From assembly GCA_025084515.1 (NCBI GenBank), contig JAJAGP010000226.1, positions 257,501-321,500 on the forward strand: 64,000 nt of DNA, in the 5' to 3' direction. The stretch is from Ancistrus triradiatus (lineage: Eukaryota > Chordata > Actinopteri > Siluriformes > Loricariidae). How positions within the stretch are numbered: position 1 is the stretch's first letter; each line of letters opens with the position of its first letter. This document shows, piece after piece, positions 21,733-34,875 of this stretch. Made by a program: the position numbers and the translations under genes. Under the pieces are notes generated by a model. That model made no database searches, had not been told where the DNA came from, and saw only the letters and a list, made by a program, of their open reading frames with translations.

Positions 21733-24700
21733 ATGTCGAACACGAACTATTTTTCAGACGACAGTCAACAGTGTGACAGCACCCAAAACAGCCTATTGAC
21801 TCAGCTGAACCAAAGCAGCGTGATACTGGAGCAAATGCGAAGTCTGCAAGAAACAGAAAAAACCGACTACAAGAAGTTCAGTGTGTTGCATTGCGCCAAG
21901 TGCTACCTGGTGCTGGGGGATTCATTAGCTGTTTGTGGTGAGGTTAAGGATCTCCAGTACATCATTTGTCTCAGTAAGTAGGGGGCTGTGAACAAAGATT
22001 GAACGTCTCTAATCATGGTCTGGTTTAATAGTATAAGATTTTGCATTAAGTCATTTCAGTTGTAGTTCTTGTGTTGGTTATGTTTTAACCCATAATTCCC
22101 ATAGGTTTTGTTGTCAGGGTTGCTTAATAGTTCATTTTGTGTTTATTTGCAGAAATCTCAAAGGATGTGAGAGTTCGGGAGAAACTCGGGGTGAGCTTGG
22201 AAGGTCCTCTGGCTCTTTGGTAAGTGATGACATTAATGTCATGAAAAGATCTAAGCCCATGTTGTCTCAAAAAGGAACACCTTAAACCTTAATCCACATC
22301 TTACATAGCCACCATGTTTCACAAGACAGGATAATGTTCTTATGCTGGAATGTAGTTATTCTTTCTCCAGCCATAACTCTTCTCATTTAATCCAAAAAGT
22401 TCTATTTTGGTCTCCACAAAACGTCTGGTTTGTCCACGTGCCACATAATGGGCAGCAGTGTTCTTTTTGTAAAGCAGTGGCTTTCTCATGAAAAGTGAGG
22501 CCTTTCGTTGTTTAGAAGTTATTTTGGGTTCCTTTGTGACCTTGCAACCTCTTACACTGGGACTGTGGTAGCCTACTGGTTAAGGTACTGGACTCTGGAC
22601 CAGAAGGTCCAGGGTTCAAATCCCATCTCTGCCAAGCTGCCACTGTTGGGTCCTTGAGCAAGATCTTTAACCCACAGTTGCTTGGATTGTAAGACTGTAC
22701 CAATTGTAAGTCGCTCTGCATAAGAGCGTCTGATAAATGTAAATGTACACTTTTAGGACTTGTGACAAAATATGATGATATTTTAGGTCATATGTATGCA
22801 GAATTATAGAACAATATAAAGGGTTCAAAAACTTTCCAGCACCACTGTATAGAATATAAAGCCCATATACCCCTCAGTGAGGATTCACGCTCTGAAGAGA
22901 GCCAGTCGGTGATACTCCCTGGCCTACGCCTCTTTCTTTTTTTTGGTAAATGTTATTAGCTGGTGAATGTTTATAGTGCAAAGTATTCCTCTAAAGACAT
23001 GCAGTGAATTTAAGAATAAATGTGTAACCTTTCTTTATATCTAACACAGGTATACAGTGGGGCAAAAAAAGTAAAAAAAAAAGTTCTCCTACTTAGAAAG
23101 ATGAGAGAGGAGAAAAACAGCCCCAAAGCATGATGTTTCCACCCCCATGCTTCACAGTAGGTATGGTGTTCTTGGCATGCAACTCTGCATTCTTCTTCCT
23201 CCAAACAAAAAGTTCTATTTTGGTTTCATCTGACCACATGATATTCTCCCAATCCTCTTCTGGATCATCCATATTCTCTCTGGCAAACTTCAGACATGTA
23301 CTGGCTTAAGCAGGGGGACACGCCTGGCACTGCAGGATCTGAGTCCCTCTCGGCGTAGTGTGTGTTACTGATGGTAGCCTTTGTTACTTTGGTCCCAGCT
23401 CTCTGCAGATCATTCATCAGGTCCCTCTGTGTAGTTCTGGGATTTTTTGCTCAACCGTTCTTATGATCATTTTGACCCCACGGGATGAGATCTTGTGTGG
23501 GGGCCCCAGATCGAGGGAGATTATCAATGGTCTTGTCTTCCATTTTCTTACAATTGCTCCCACAGTTGATTTATTCACACCAACTGCTTGCCTATTGTAG
23601 ATTCACTCTTCCCCCCCAGCCTGGTGCAGGTCTACAATTTTCTTCCTGGTGTCCTTCAACAGCTCTTTGGTCTTGGCCATGGTTGAGTTTGGAGTCTGAC
23701 TGTTTGAGGCTGTGGACGGGTGTCTTTTATACAGATAACGAGGTCAAACAGGTGCCATTAATACAGGTAACGAGTGGAGGACAGAAGAGCTTCTTAAAGA
23801 AGAAGTTACAGGTCTGTGAGAGCCACAAATCTTGCTTGTTTGTGGGTGACCAAATACTTATTTTCCACCACAATTTACAATTAAATTCTTTACAAATCCC
23901 ACAATGTGATTTCCTGGATTTAGTTTTTTCATTTTGTATCTCATAGTTGAAGTGTAGCTATGATGACAATTACAGACCTCTCTCATCTTTCTAAGTAGGA
24001 GAACTTCCACTATCAGTGGCTGACTAAATACTTTTTTTGCCCCACTGTATGTCTGTTTGTTGTGCAGTACTATCACTGAAACTGCCATGTCCCAGATCTT
24101 TTATCGAAATTGTTTTTATTTCTTATCCAGTTCTTATAAAGTCCTTGAATGTAGGGGCTGCCGTCGGTCGGTCGGTCTTGTCCTTTACTCCACGCCACAG
24201 CACTGGGCATCTCTCCGAAACCTCTTCCTCTTACGGAAAGAAACACTCAAATGGTGAGTGCTATTGTAATGTTTTTCCCATCCCCTCGTTGTCTTTTTCT
24301 GCCCAATATGTGCATATCCAAACTCACCTTAGTATAATTTTATTTAATATGGTGTTTGGTTAAGATGTAATTCGCAGACGACATATTCATATTTGGATGC
24401 AACCGTGGCGTCTCCACAGTGCTTACCTAATGCCCAAATGTAGATCATATACAGATGTATTGGTTGAGGGCAGCTTTCACAATGTCCAAGAGTAGTCATG
24501 TGTAGTTAATCATAATCCAGGGATGTAAATATTGCTCTGATATTTGCTCTGTGTTTTCTTCCCTTCAGCTACATGCTGAAAAACTCTGCTTTCATGAAAG
24601 CATCCAAAGTAAGCTTTGAAATCAGACCACTGAAGCAAAGTCTTGATGAGGTAAGTAAGCTGATGATCTGTTAAACATGAGACAACTGTTTTTGAAAAGG

Positions 24701-25677
24701 AATGATCCGACGACTAGACTTCATTTTCCCCCAGAGAGCCAATTGTGTCTGCCTGAAGGCCCCACATGTAATTCACCAAGGCAAGATTCAAATTACCAAA
24801 ACGAACCAACAGTTTTTGGTTTTCAAAGTTTTGTGAGGGCTGAGCTATTATTGCTCCTAGATATTTGACTTCACAATGACAGCACAAGCATTTGTGACCG
24901 GGGAACATATTTGAGGAACTGCCAAAGACTGGACAGATCACATTCTCGGTGTGCTTGGCAGTATGCTATATTTCATTTCAACTTCATAGCTCAAGCTAGA
25001 TGCCCTATATACGTTACATATGTTGCATGTTATGTATTGTCCGTGTCAAATAAATAAAAATAAAATAAACTTCTACCTCATAGCTGGGTCGGTCCACTAG
25101 TTACAGTGAGGGCCAAAAGTGTGAGTCCACTAGTAAAAATGTTTGTATTTTGAATTTTATGCAACATTTTTCAGTACAAGTCATATAATTTACATAATTT
25201 GAGTGGAAAGTTGAATCTAAAACCATTTCACTGTAATTGAGGTGGAATGGATTCCACAATGTTCCAAAGAGCATCTTTTGATGTAACTAAATGCTTTTCT
25301 TTCTCTGTCTTCAAGTGCCCCCATAAAGGCTTGAAGGGGTTTAGGTCAGCACTCCTTGATCCTCATTGGTCTTCAAGTACTTTTGCAAAGATTTGAAGTG
25401 TGTTCTGGGTCGTTGTGTTTGCAGAGAAAGACACTGTATTAAATCTGAGGAGGAAAAGGCTCGCCCCATTTACCCATAAATAAGTGTGATGAGTAAATTG
25501 TAAGGATCTGGGGTTATGTTATAGTTATGATCATTCTTCTGTCTCCATTTTCATTTTCGGTCTGGATCGCCCATGCAGCTGAGGCAGGACCTGGAAGCCC
25601 AGCTCAAGCAGATGAAACTTTTGAAAGACAAATTGGACGAGAGCCGAATCCGACAGAGCGGCCTCCCTTTCTCCTAA
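21733..25677 (+). CDS. oip5: OIP5 / Mis18-beta, centromere licensing factor
   Basis: Mis18-beta pairs with Mis18-alpha and M18BP1 to license CENP-A loading at centromeres. Coding exons are 21733-21973, 22153-22219, 24131-24253, 24569-24650 and 25579-25677; phases join to 203 residues (human 229). The Mis18/Yippee-like zinc fold is seen as two Cys pairs, CAKC in exon 1 and CRGC in exon 3, with the YSTPQHWASLR stretch after the second. A C-terminal coiled coil (LRQDLEAQLKQMKLLKDKLD) follows. A polyadenylation signal AATAAA lies at 25895. Intron 2 is expanded to 1.9 kb by two Tc1 elements and a SINE. Its 3' end converges on the Cyrano RNA. Confidence 0.93.
22305..22850 (-). mobile_element. Tc1/mariner relic split by a SINE
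   Basis: Left (22305-22556) and right (22750-22850) parts match the same Tc1 family as 41911-43283: transposase-derived 'ttcttatgctggaatg' and 'aagttctattttggtctcc', then the right inverted end with 'ttaggacttgtg' and 'agggttcaaaaactttccag'. The SINE at 22559-22747 separates them, so it inserted later. Confidence 0.75.
22559..22747 (+). mobile_element. SINE family A, inside a Tc1 relic
   Basis: Full-length copy with good A- and B-box-like blocks and the standard tail (slightly altered, 'gcgtctgataaatg'). Confidence 0.9.
23053..24049 (-). mobile_element. Tc1/mariner element with about 215-bp inverted ends (dead)
   Basis: It starts TACAGTGGGGCAAAAAA and ends with the complement (TTTTTTTGCCCCACTGTA), flanked by TA. 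The minus strand carries a transposase start near 23681 (MAKTKELLKDTRKKIVDL) that soon hits a frameshift. The left inverted end is much shorter than the right, so it is internally deleted. It lies in oip5 intron 2. Confidence 0.85.
25105..25470 (-). mobile_element. Tc1/mariner relic in oip5 intron 4
   Basis: An end-like 'cagtgagggccaaaagtgtg' is followed by transposase-derived sequence ('tgcccccataaaggcttgaa', 'caagtacttttgcaaag'). The other end is missing. Confidence 0.5.
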
Positions 25678-25900
25678 ACCACTGCTGAGTAGCATCTGGG
25701 ACTGCTGTGGAGCTCATTTATGTGTTCCTGCATCAGCTTTTTGTGGAGAGCTTGTACATTTGTGTTAAGTTTTTACATCTAATCTGGCTTAAGGCTGTAA
25801 TAACGTTGGCTGTATATAATATTTTGGTTTGTATTATTTCCTTTTCGGATGAAAATGTCCATTGTATGTTTATAAAACTTAAAGTATTTGTTTCAATAAA

Positions 25901-26610
25901 GACCTTATGTGTGGTATTAACAGGGACGTCCAGAATGGCTGACCCTAATAACAGTGGCAAAACATTATGGAATCGCCACACTTGGTGAATGTTAAAAAGC
26001 CCAGAGCCTACGCCAGAATACACCCTCCAGAGGGCACCAGTTCTTCACAGATACATTTCACATGGACAGGAACACACATTTATACCTATAAACGCCGCAT
26101 TTGCCGCTTCAGCCCATTGTGGCGATACGTCTACACGGTCACCATATTGGTCCAGGCAAGACTGGCTTCTAAACAAATACAAGTAAACGGGGGAGCTGCA
26201 TTTTTTCTGGTTCAAATGCACAATGAACTAGTTATTTCTCTACCTAGTGCTTTCTGGTTTTTATAGCAGTAAAATGACCACTACAGTACAGTATATTATT
26301 AGCCTCTAAATACAATAAGATGTAGTCAAATAATATAATTAATGAAATAGTAGATTAACAATATTAAATGGGATATGTAGTATAACTAGTAAGATTTATT
26401 CGACATATACTATTTACCATTGTTAATCTATTACTATTATTGTTTTATGTTAATACTTTTTAAAGTAGAGTCAGGCATCTTTTCTCCAGTACAATATTTT
26501 AAGAATTCCGAGACATTGCCTGGACCAATATGGCGACGACGTTGACGCCCGATCCAGCAGCCAAGGCAGTAACAAGTGAGGATCAAACTCAATAACCAGG
26601 CTAGTGTAAG
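25901..26610. other. Spacer between oip5 and Cyrano 3' ends
   Basis: It is AT-rich and holds no recognised repeat or ORF above background. The paired 'ggtccaggcaagactgg' near 26150 and 'cctggaccaatatggcga' near 26520 form a weak long-range inverted match, possibly the ends of an old MITE. Confidence 0.4.
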
Positions 26611-28679
26611 ATTGGCACCATGCTGTTTTTATTGCTGTTTTCTTATACAGATTTTTTTATTTTTTGTATAAAAATCAAGAAGAGGTTTCACTTCGCATGC
26701 TTAGCGCATCAGTAGTGCATAGATTTAACCAAATGTAGTCTTCCCATCCTGTCACAAAGGTTACAACGCAAATTACAACAAGGTTATAAAGCATGATAGA
26801 AAAAAACAGTGTTAATGGGAAAGAAATGTTCTGTTTACACTTTTAATTTCAAACAGCTCCTTCATTATTTATAAAGGGCCATTTGTTTCAATATCCAGGC
26901 TACTAAATCATTTAATTCGTTGTTGGACACTACTGGTCACCAGATGGTCAATCAGATTTGAGCATTAATTATTCTGATAGACAGCATGATGAGCAAAAAG
27001 TCACAGTTATGGTAATACTTAGAATTTATACATGAAAATGATACTTAGGACTTTACTGCTATATTTTGTTAATGTCTGAACAAATCACATAGTTTTTAAA
27101 CCCATAACATTTACAGTTTATGGTCCATAAATGTGTTATTCATCTAATCAGGGGATCATACAGATAAGATTTGATTTCTATTGACAAACTGTATGTGAAC
27201 TGTTCTACCAAAGTGTTTTACACTCAGAGTTAAACATTTTGAAATCTGAATGGCTGATGGGTGTGAAACCTTGGTTTGTATGTATTCTGTACCACATCCA
27301 ACGTTCACACATTATGTACAAGTAATCTGTTTTCATATTGTAATTTTACACTGTTTCGGTAGTGAGAATTCTAGCTAATTTTGAAAATAACTCCAAAACA
27401 TTAGTCAGTACTTGGCTAGCAAACACAGCTTTGAATAGTACCACACATACAATTGTCTAATTGTTCAGTACAACACAAAGTAGACTTAAATGTAAAATGT
27501 GTTTGCTAGTGACATTTTAAATGTTACAATGATTCTCAGAATTTACTTCACCTTTACTTCAAGACATTGGGATCTAACTACATACAATGTGGCCATGAGG
27601 GGCAGGGGTGTAGTCTGCTCTAACATGCATAAAATAAGGCTCTGGCTAAGGACTAAAACTGTTTTGATAGTGACAAGTATTGTATTTAAAAACTGAAGTC
27701 ATGACATTTAAATCTTTCACTTTAAAGGAAAACACACACACAAAAAAATAATAGTGTTTTCACAAGTTATAATTTAGGGGTTAGGGTTTGTGACAGTCGC
27801 CGCCCAACAGAAATCACAACATGTGACTCATATGTAGCTCATAAGTATCTTAATTAATGCACTGGGTTTCAATAGATCAGTAGAAAAATTTTGTAATTAG
27901 CTACAGTCTGAATACTTCATTGTTTTTAAAAGTTTTTTTTACTATTTGGACTTATTCTGAAGCATGGTCCGTCTAAAGCAACGGATTATTGGAGCGACAA
28001 AAGATTTGTGCTAATCGAAGGAAAAACCTGTCCACTCACTTGATTATTCTTCACATTTTTTTGCATTATTCTTCCAAGCAAAGCTTTATTGTTGCATGCA
28101 GCACAAGACATTTGGTACCAACTTTTACCATGCAAGAGCTAGTTTATTTTTTCCCGCATTCCCATAAAAAACACTAACAGGCCTACTTGTACAGTGACGT
28201 GATGAATGTAATGATGATGTGTAAAGTTTCATCATCCCATTGCTTTATTCACAATGGACTGCATATCTGTGCGGTTGTAATAAATCATGCAGTGTGCATA
28301 TATAGGTAGATTCGCGTTCTAAGTCCGAATCCCGTCACGGTCTGAAATTTCAGCCTTCGGTACTACACTCGGATGTTTTTGGTTTGAATGAGACATGAAC
28401 GTAGCTCGTTTGGCACAAGGTAATGGGATGGTCCATTATGCTCTCATGATAGATTATAAACGTTACTAAAGGCCCACTGAGGTCTTAAAACACAACACAG
28501 CTACGAGTATGCTAGTTATCCATTCCACAAAACACCAGTCTGGCACTATAGTTCATGCATAATAATATTATTATTGCTTCTAAACTATGAGGGCTGACCG
28601 TGACAAAAATATGTAGCCAGCCATGTGCTTTGTTAAGGTGTACGTGTGCTGTTGTTCAACCTGCCAAGTGCTGAGCTGA

Positions 28680-29010
28680 AAGTGAAAGTGAAAGTTCATG
28701 TTTTAACCCCACTTATCGTGGTCACGTTTACGCCGGTTTAGGACCCTATCCAGGCGAAAAGTGCTCCCTCAGAGTAACTGTTGTGAGGGGTGTTGTTACA
28801 CCCTCGACTGCAATTGACAGCTGTAGAGGTGACATGGAAGATGTCATGTAAGTGGCGATCTGTCAGTCTGGACCTCAAACGGACCTAAAGAAAATTTGCA
28901 TGCCAGCGGGCCACTAATAATGTATTCTTAAGAGTGATGTGCCCAAATAAAGTCTGTCCGTGGGCCACATTTGGCCCTAGGGCCAGACTTTGGACATCCC
29001 TGCCCTATGT
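28680..29010. repeat. Old hAT-like repeat remnant
   Basis: The end 'tttggccctagggccagact' then 'ttggacatccctg' resembles the terminus of fish hAT-derived repeats ('GGGCC...TTTGGACACCCCTG'). The rest is too eroded to define. Confidence 0.4.
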
Positions 29011-29019
29011 AGTGAGCAT

Positions 29020-29558
29020 GGCTGAATCCCATTTCAGGGGCTGCATCCTTTGGAGGCTGCATTTGAAGACTGACTACATCACAGCGGCAACCTAGGCTGT
29101 CCCGTTTCGAAGGCGTGTGATGTATCCTTCGCGACCTAAAATATCCAGAGGTGCATTGCATGTGAGGGGAACTTAGGGACGTCGGAACGGTTGGCTGAGG
29201 AATGTAGATTATTTAAACATAAGGAGCAAACGCAGACCTTTATTAAACTGCGGGGGAAAATGAATGCCAGCGCCTGCGGTGAAGCGTCTCCTCCTCCAAT
29301 AATTGAAAAACCAAAAACAGCATAAAAACTAAACAATTTCGGGCTCCATCTTTCTACAGCTTATAGCGGTTTTGTGATGTGGTACACATGGGAATAGCGC
29401 TGAAGAGTGAGGGCATGAACAGTGGTTCTGTGACGCAAACAGCAAATCCAAAACAGAGTAGACCGTCTCATTTCAGTTCGGCCTTCGCAGCTTTCAAAGG
29501 ACACACCTTCACAGACCGTGTCCTTCAAAGGATGCAGCCCCTGAAATGGGATTCAGCC
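29020..29558. mobile_element. MITE with near-perfect 37-bp inverted ends, inside the Cyrano last exon
   Basis: The left end (29020-29056) and the right end (29522-29558) are inverted copies with one mismatch in 37 bases, beginning GGCTGAATCCCATTTCAGG. The 540-bp interior has no coding sequence. Superfamily is unresolved because no clear target duplication is visible. Confidence 0.8.
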
Positions 29559-29689
29559 CAAGTGTCGTGAAGAGTAAACTGGACTGATGGTTTCAAAAAC
29601 TCTTGCATGAAGTTAAACTGTAGATGACTACAGTCAAGCTGAATGTTTACGATAATTCTAGGGTCTTTTTGGGAAGACCAACTATATAC

Positions 29690-29965
29690 GCGCTTGGTTG
29701 AAGCAGCCCAATACAGTAGCCCACCACTGCAGGGAGCTACTTTAAGTCCGAATAGGTTCCGTCCAGCCAGGTCAGTCACCACCTATAGACAACTAGCTGT
29801 GTCTGATGAAGATGAGGACAGTCTGCAGTGGCCACTATCCATAAATGTGGTGGACTGGGGTCCTGTCCAGACCGAGCTTACACCTGTGCCGTGTTCGCTG
29901 AGGAGATGCGCCAGAGTCCCTGCGACCAAGACCAGGACATGGCAACCGATATATTTTTGTCACGG
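29690..29965 (-). repeat. Degenerate SINE-like repeat
   Basis: The order 'tagcccaccactgcag' ... 'gtggactggggtcctgtcca' ... 'gaggagatgcgccagagtcc' partly recurs at 35848-36000. It looks like an old tRNA-SINE relative but lacks a clear B box. Confidence 0.35.
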
Positions 29966-30825
29966 CGTCCCCTCATACTAATAACTAACATAATGCGCAA
30001 TATTGCTTGCATATCTGTGAGTGATATCGAAAAAATAGACTTTGCATTCCGGTCACTGAGGTATTTATCTACATTACAATATAATGATCAATGCTAGTTG
30101 ACTAAATCTGCAGTCTGTGCGACTTTGAAGCTAGCTAAGGAGCTGTCTGAGGCATTCCTGACTAACAATCCTCCTCTAGTGCTACTGTAAGACTAGCTTT
30201 TAAAACTAAACTAGAACATTTTCAACTACTACAACCTAGAAATGTTTTAATTCCTGTATTGATATTTGCTGCATTTGGCACTTCAGACCTAGTCAGTTTA
30301 GCTAGCCAGCCTGCATCTTAAGCTAGCTCAAAAAGCGTGAAACAGCTTTCTTGTATTCCTAAAAATCACAGAAGGTGTGAATTCTGAATGTAAAACATCA
30401 GTTTGAGTTGTTTTCCCTTAACACAAAGCGGTAAAAAACGATTTAGTGTACAGAAAACATAATAGCATGCATTTTAGCTACGCTACCATCATAATGGCTG
30501 CCAACTCAGACAATGAAATCAGGTTAAGTGGAACCACGGGACGGTTCCACAGTTCAATCATTCAAAAATCAAAGACTACATGACAACCAACACAGAAAAT
30601 GGACTTTCGGGTGTTTTTTTCATCCAAAGCTCGCTAGTGTCAAAAGCTACACAGTGCTAACTATTACCTGCTCAGCTATTAGTTAATATGCATTAAGGTT
30701 TATACGTCGCATTCACTACAACTACTCTGCAAGCGTCGAGTCCGCTCATGCATGGCCACATATAACGTTGGCAAAGACGAAAAATCCCGCTACAAAGTAA
30801 GCGGATGAAACTATACATCATTTAA

Positions 30826-30851
30826 TGGAAGACATTGGTGATTTTGTTGTT
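30826..30851 (-). promoter_or_regulatory. miR-7 target site of Cyrano (bulged, near full complement)
   Basis: On the plus strand the bases read TGGAAGAC, then ATTG, then GTGATTTTGTTGTT. This equals the 24-nt miR-7 sequence except that its central TA is replaced by ATTG. The minus-strand RNA would therefore pair with miR-7 at 8 seed-side and 14 3'-side positions around a small internal loop, the geometry known for target-directed microRNA decay. Nearby minus-strand UGUAUAUU and UGUAUAGU words may be weak Pumilio-like sites. Confidence 0.92.
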
Positions 30852-31440
30852 TGTCGCACGAACAACTCGTCACTCGTTTGTACAATATACACATTTATCT
30901 CAGAACAGGACGAAAAGGACGGCCGGCGTATTGCACGTACCCCGCATCCGAGGACGCCTTACTCGCTCGCTGCTTTTCTAGCTCTCTAGGCAGCACGATG
31001 CTACTATCCTACGAACCTTAAAGCTAAACGAACTAAAGTAGAACATAATGTGATCCCTGCACTCACTCGTGTGGAAATCTAATCCAACTAATGTCTTATA
31101 TTCTCCCTAAAAACTACTACGATTACCACAGTTCTGCACTATATTTCAGAAAGCAATCAATTCAAGATTTATCAAAGAAAAATGTCGATTTAAGAATGTC
31201 TTAAAACTTTGGAGCTCCTCGGACAGATATCTTGTTGACTGTAAGCGAAAATAATGCTTGCAAGGAACAAATCGAAGTTTAAGGAAGGAGAAAATCATTA
31301 CAAAAGTTTGAGGATCTTTTCAGATTATTTTGATTGTTAAATAGAAAATATCATGGGGGGAAAAAGGCAACCCTGAGACCTGAGGTCAAGTCCCACAGGC
31401 ACCTTCTGGCTGACATGTTGTTGGCTCACTTTGAGGAAGG

Positions 31441-31517
31441 GGACCCAGAGGTGGGATTTGAACCCTGGACCTTCTGATCCATAGTCCAGTACCTTACCCG
31501 CTAGGCTACCACAGTCC
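31441..31517 (-). mobile_element. SINE family A, head fragment
   Basis: The B box and the tRNA-like head (ending 'gctaccacagtcc') are kept; body and tail are absent. Confidence 0.75.
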
Positions 31518-32278
31518 ATACAGTTTTAGCTTTTCAGTTCTGGTAATACCCACTTTTAGGTTTGGGACAGGTGCGATTGGTCCAGGATGTATCCCCAAGA
31601 CTGGGCGAGACAGGGGGGTACTGCTACAGCTGCAGCCCCTGCCCATACTTGAAGGACTGCTGCCCTGAGAAATCAGGAGGGACACAAATCAACTAGGATC
31701 GCCAAACTTTTGTATAAAACTATAAAGGAGGGGACCTGAAAAAATGCAGCTTACAGCCCAGCTGCTATCATAAGGATTTCTGCTGATGACTATAACTGTT
31801 TTTGTTAAGAAGAATGATTCATAATTATAATCAAAAAGAAAACCATAAAACAGGTTTTTCAAAGGGTTACACTTACTGTGCTAACATCCTATGTTTCTAA
31901 TAGCTGTACTAAATCTGGGTGTGCTTCATTTACACATGCCAGGGCTGTTGTATTTTTTTTTAAAGAGCGCGTGTCAGCCCAAGAAACACTGGGTTCACAC
32001 CACACCCTATAACACCAGCGTGATCATCTTTAACAGAAGAGTTCGTTTTAACGTTGTTATTTCAGTATTAACTCTAAACAGCATGTGATGAATCATGTGG
32101 TCCACTCCTCTTGTACAGGTCAACATGAAAAAGGGCCTGTTCCCAGGGGTTATACATTTCTCCACAAGGCCAGTTGACTTCTATTTTAACTCGTTAATCG
32201 GAGATTAACTGCCTTTCTGGAAATAAAAAAGGGATATTATAACTAGAATATTACTTAACTCAGGGTTATTGTCTTTAG

Positions 32279-32442
32279 TTACATTTACATAAAGTAGATG
32301 CCCTTATCCAGGGCGGCTTACAACTGCGAGTTAAGGGTTGTTCAAGGATCCAAAAGTGGCACCTTGGCAGAGGTCAGATTTGGAAATCTGGACCTTCTGG
32401 TCCATAGTCCAATACCTTAACCACTAGGCCATCACCGTCTAG
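32279..32442 (-). mobile_element. SINE family A, eroded
   Basis: The tail 'gatgcccttatccagggcgg', part of the body and a damaged B box near 32375 are in the family order. Confidence 0.75.
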
Positions 32443-34782
32443 TCAGTCTTAGTTAGTTACTGAGCCCATTTCCTTGGACACTAAGGCGAAAGCGCTACCT
32501 ACAACGTGTAAATCTGATCTGATCAATTGTCTAATATGAAAAACTCAAGTGTGGAGACTGTGGAAGTTCCTTTTGCAAAGCCTGGTCATTCATACAGGGA
32601 TAAAAAGAATTTGAAAGACGCTAACAAGATTTTGCCACTCCAGATTTGATCTAAAAAAAGGACAGAGAAAAGGGTGTTAGCGATGCACCTAATGCAATTC
32701 CAATCATTCTTCCTGCTCCCATAAGTGTTTAAAACTTCCAATTTCTTTTCAGCGCAGCAGATTAGAGATTCTTTGTGTGTACGTTTTTACACAAGAAAAA
32801 TACACTACTTTGCATTCTTCAGAAATGAAAAAGGGAATGTTTTGTTTTAGTTATTTCATAAATGAAGAGCTACAATGGAGTATAAACCTCTGTTTCTAGT
32901 ACTTTACTTTAATGGCAGGGGACTAAAGTGTTTTGCATTGCGTCACATTGTTTTTCAATCCAATCCTGAACCCTTAACTGCGAGTTAACAGATACGCATC
33001 AGATTTCAGGACTGTATATCAAAGTGGCCCAGATCGGAACTTAAGATCGTGTTTTCTGCCATTCACGCTTCCATGAATGAAAGAAATCAGAAAAAAAAAC
33101 TGGGACACACCATAACGAACACAATATTCAGACTCTGTTATAATTGAGTAAATGTTAATGAATAGAGCTAATGAGGGTTAAAGGAGTCATTTTCTCATAT
33201 CTGCCGATTCACACATCTCACATCCCAACTTAAAAGAATACATGACCATGCTTGACTATAAATGCTTCGATGGACGAACAAAGAGAAAATGAAGCCAGTC
33301 AGGATATCTCCAATGACGCTAATCCTCCAGGGCTCTGACTGCGAGAGATGGATGGTGCATGAAATGCTACCCAGGCGTGATGTTCATCGACTCTGCAGGC
33401 AGCCAGCGCCGAGCAGGACTCAACATGCCGCCGGAACGCTTCTTGCCTTCACAAAATATAGGTCATGTTTTAAAAATGCCCGATGGGTCAGACCAGGACG
33501 CAGCTGGTACTGAGACTCACCTGCTAGTGTTTCTTCAGCCTTATCTCCATGCATGTTGAAATCCTTGATTCAGCAACTGGAAGGACTTCTGTAATCACAC
33601 ACAGATCGCAACCATCAGTCTCAAGAACATATATAATGCCTGTAGAACATCATACCCTGAAAATGGGATTAATAAAATATGGTTTGGATAAGAGATCGTC
33701 AGAGCAACCATTACAAACTTGTTCAGGTACAACCAATCGCCTTCCGGCTAACTGGCCTCCACCTAACATCTGGAGCGGTTTTGATTACTTCCGAATAAAA
33801 GTCATCGAGTGCGTTTACATCTTAATAATCCAGCATACCCTGATCTAGAAATCTGATTAAGAAATCCGATAAAGAGAGCTGGATTTAACCCAGTAATCGG
33901 ATTTCTCATAGCATGTATACCAGTTACCGGATTTCAACTGGTTTTCTCAGTCTGGCCATGCACACAGAGTGGCTATTGGGGGGGGAAAAAAACGGTTGCC
34001 AGGTTCACTTCTTCTGAGATTCCGCTTCTTTTGGACTATTTAATTAGACCTGGTGCAGGTTTCCATCGCAGGGTCTGGCAACCCTGGGATTAAACGCAGA
34101 ACTGCTAAATGGCTAACACAATCAATTCTATGCAAGATAAACCCAATGCATCCCATAGAGAGTCCTGGGAACAGGAATTAGTGGCCACCGCTTCAGAAGA
34201 GGTGTGGGCAGCTGCCTTTACCCAGGTCCCCAAAACATCTCCACATGTTCTGGACACGCCCCCGCCTTACATGTTTTTGGACACTCTTAAATCAGCCAGA
34301 TCAGCGACTTTGACCCCAACCCTTCGACTTTGACTTCCCTGTTTGGAAATCCTCCAAAACCTCAAATGCCCACAATGGTGCGATATGTTATTGCCTTTAC
34401 CACTTTACTAGAGAGGCATGCCATTTTACTTAAACAGAAGTGTGCTTCTCTGTCAACACAAAACAGGTGGATCCAGGAAACAGTCACGTCTTAAATTAGA
34501 GAAACGACGTTATTCTCTCAAGGGAACCTCAGATCTCTTGCACAAGACATCGGACCTCATTCTAGAACACATTAACACCAGGACAGAGATCGCTTTTATT
34601 GTTACTGATTTATTTATTGCATAATAAATGCCATATCAGGGAGTGTGATTTATACATTTATGCTTGATCTGTTATGGCCTCTTGGGATGACATTATGGGT
34701 GGATGGGTGGGAGTGAGGGTAGGGAATGGGGTAACATGAGGGTTAGGAGACCTCCTTCTGTTAAAATATACTGTCGTGACCA

Positions 34783-34875
34783 ACTACAGGTGCTTGAAAG
34801 TCTGTGAACCCTTTAGAAATGTTACAAATCATAAACACGAATCTAAATGGCATCATGAACAGTCAATCTGAGAAA
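34783..34875. mobile_element. Solo Tc1 inverted end
   Basis: The stretch 'ggtgcttgaaagtctgtgaa' then 'ccctttagaaatgtt' matches the left end of the elements at 41911 and 55584. No partner end is nearby. Confidence 0.55.

Noticed and set aside
28677..28697. GAAAGTGAAAGTGAAAGT, an interferon-response-like (IRF) motif
   Set aside because: A short simple repeat within an old transposon remnant, not next to any promoter; chance is likely.
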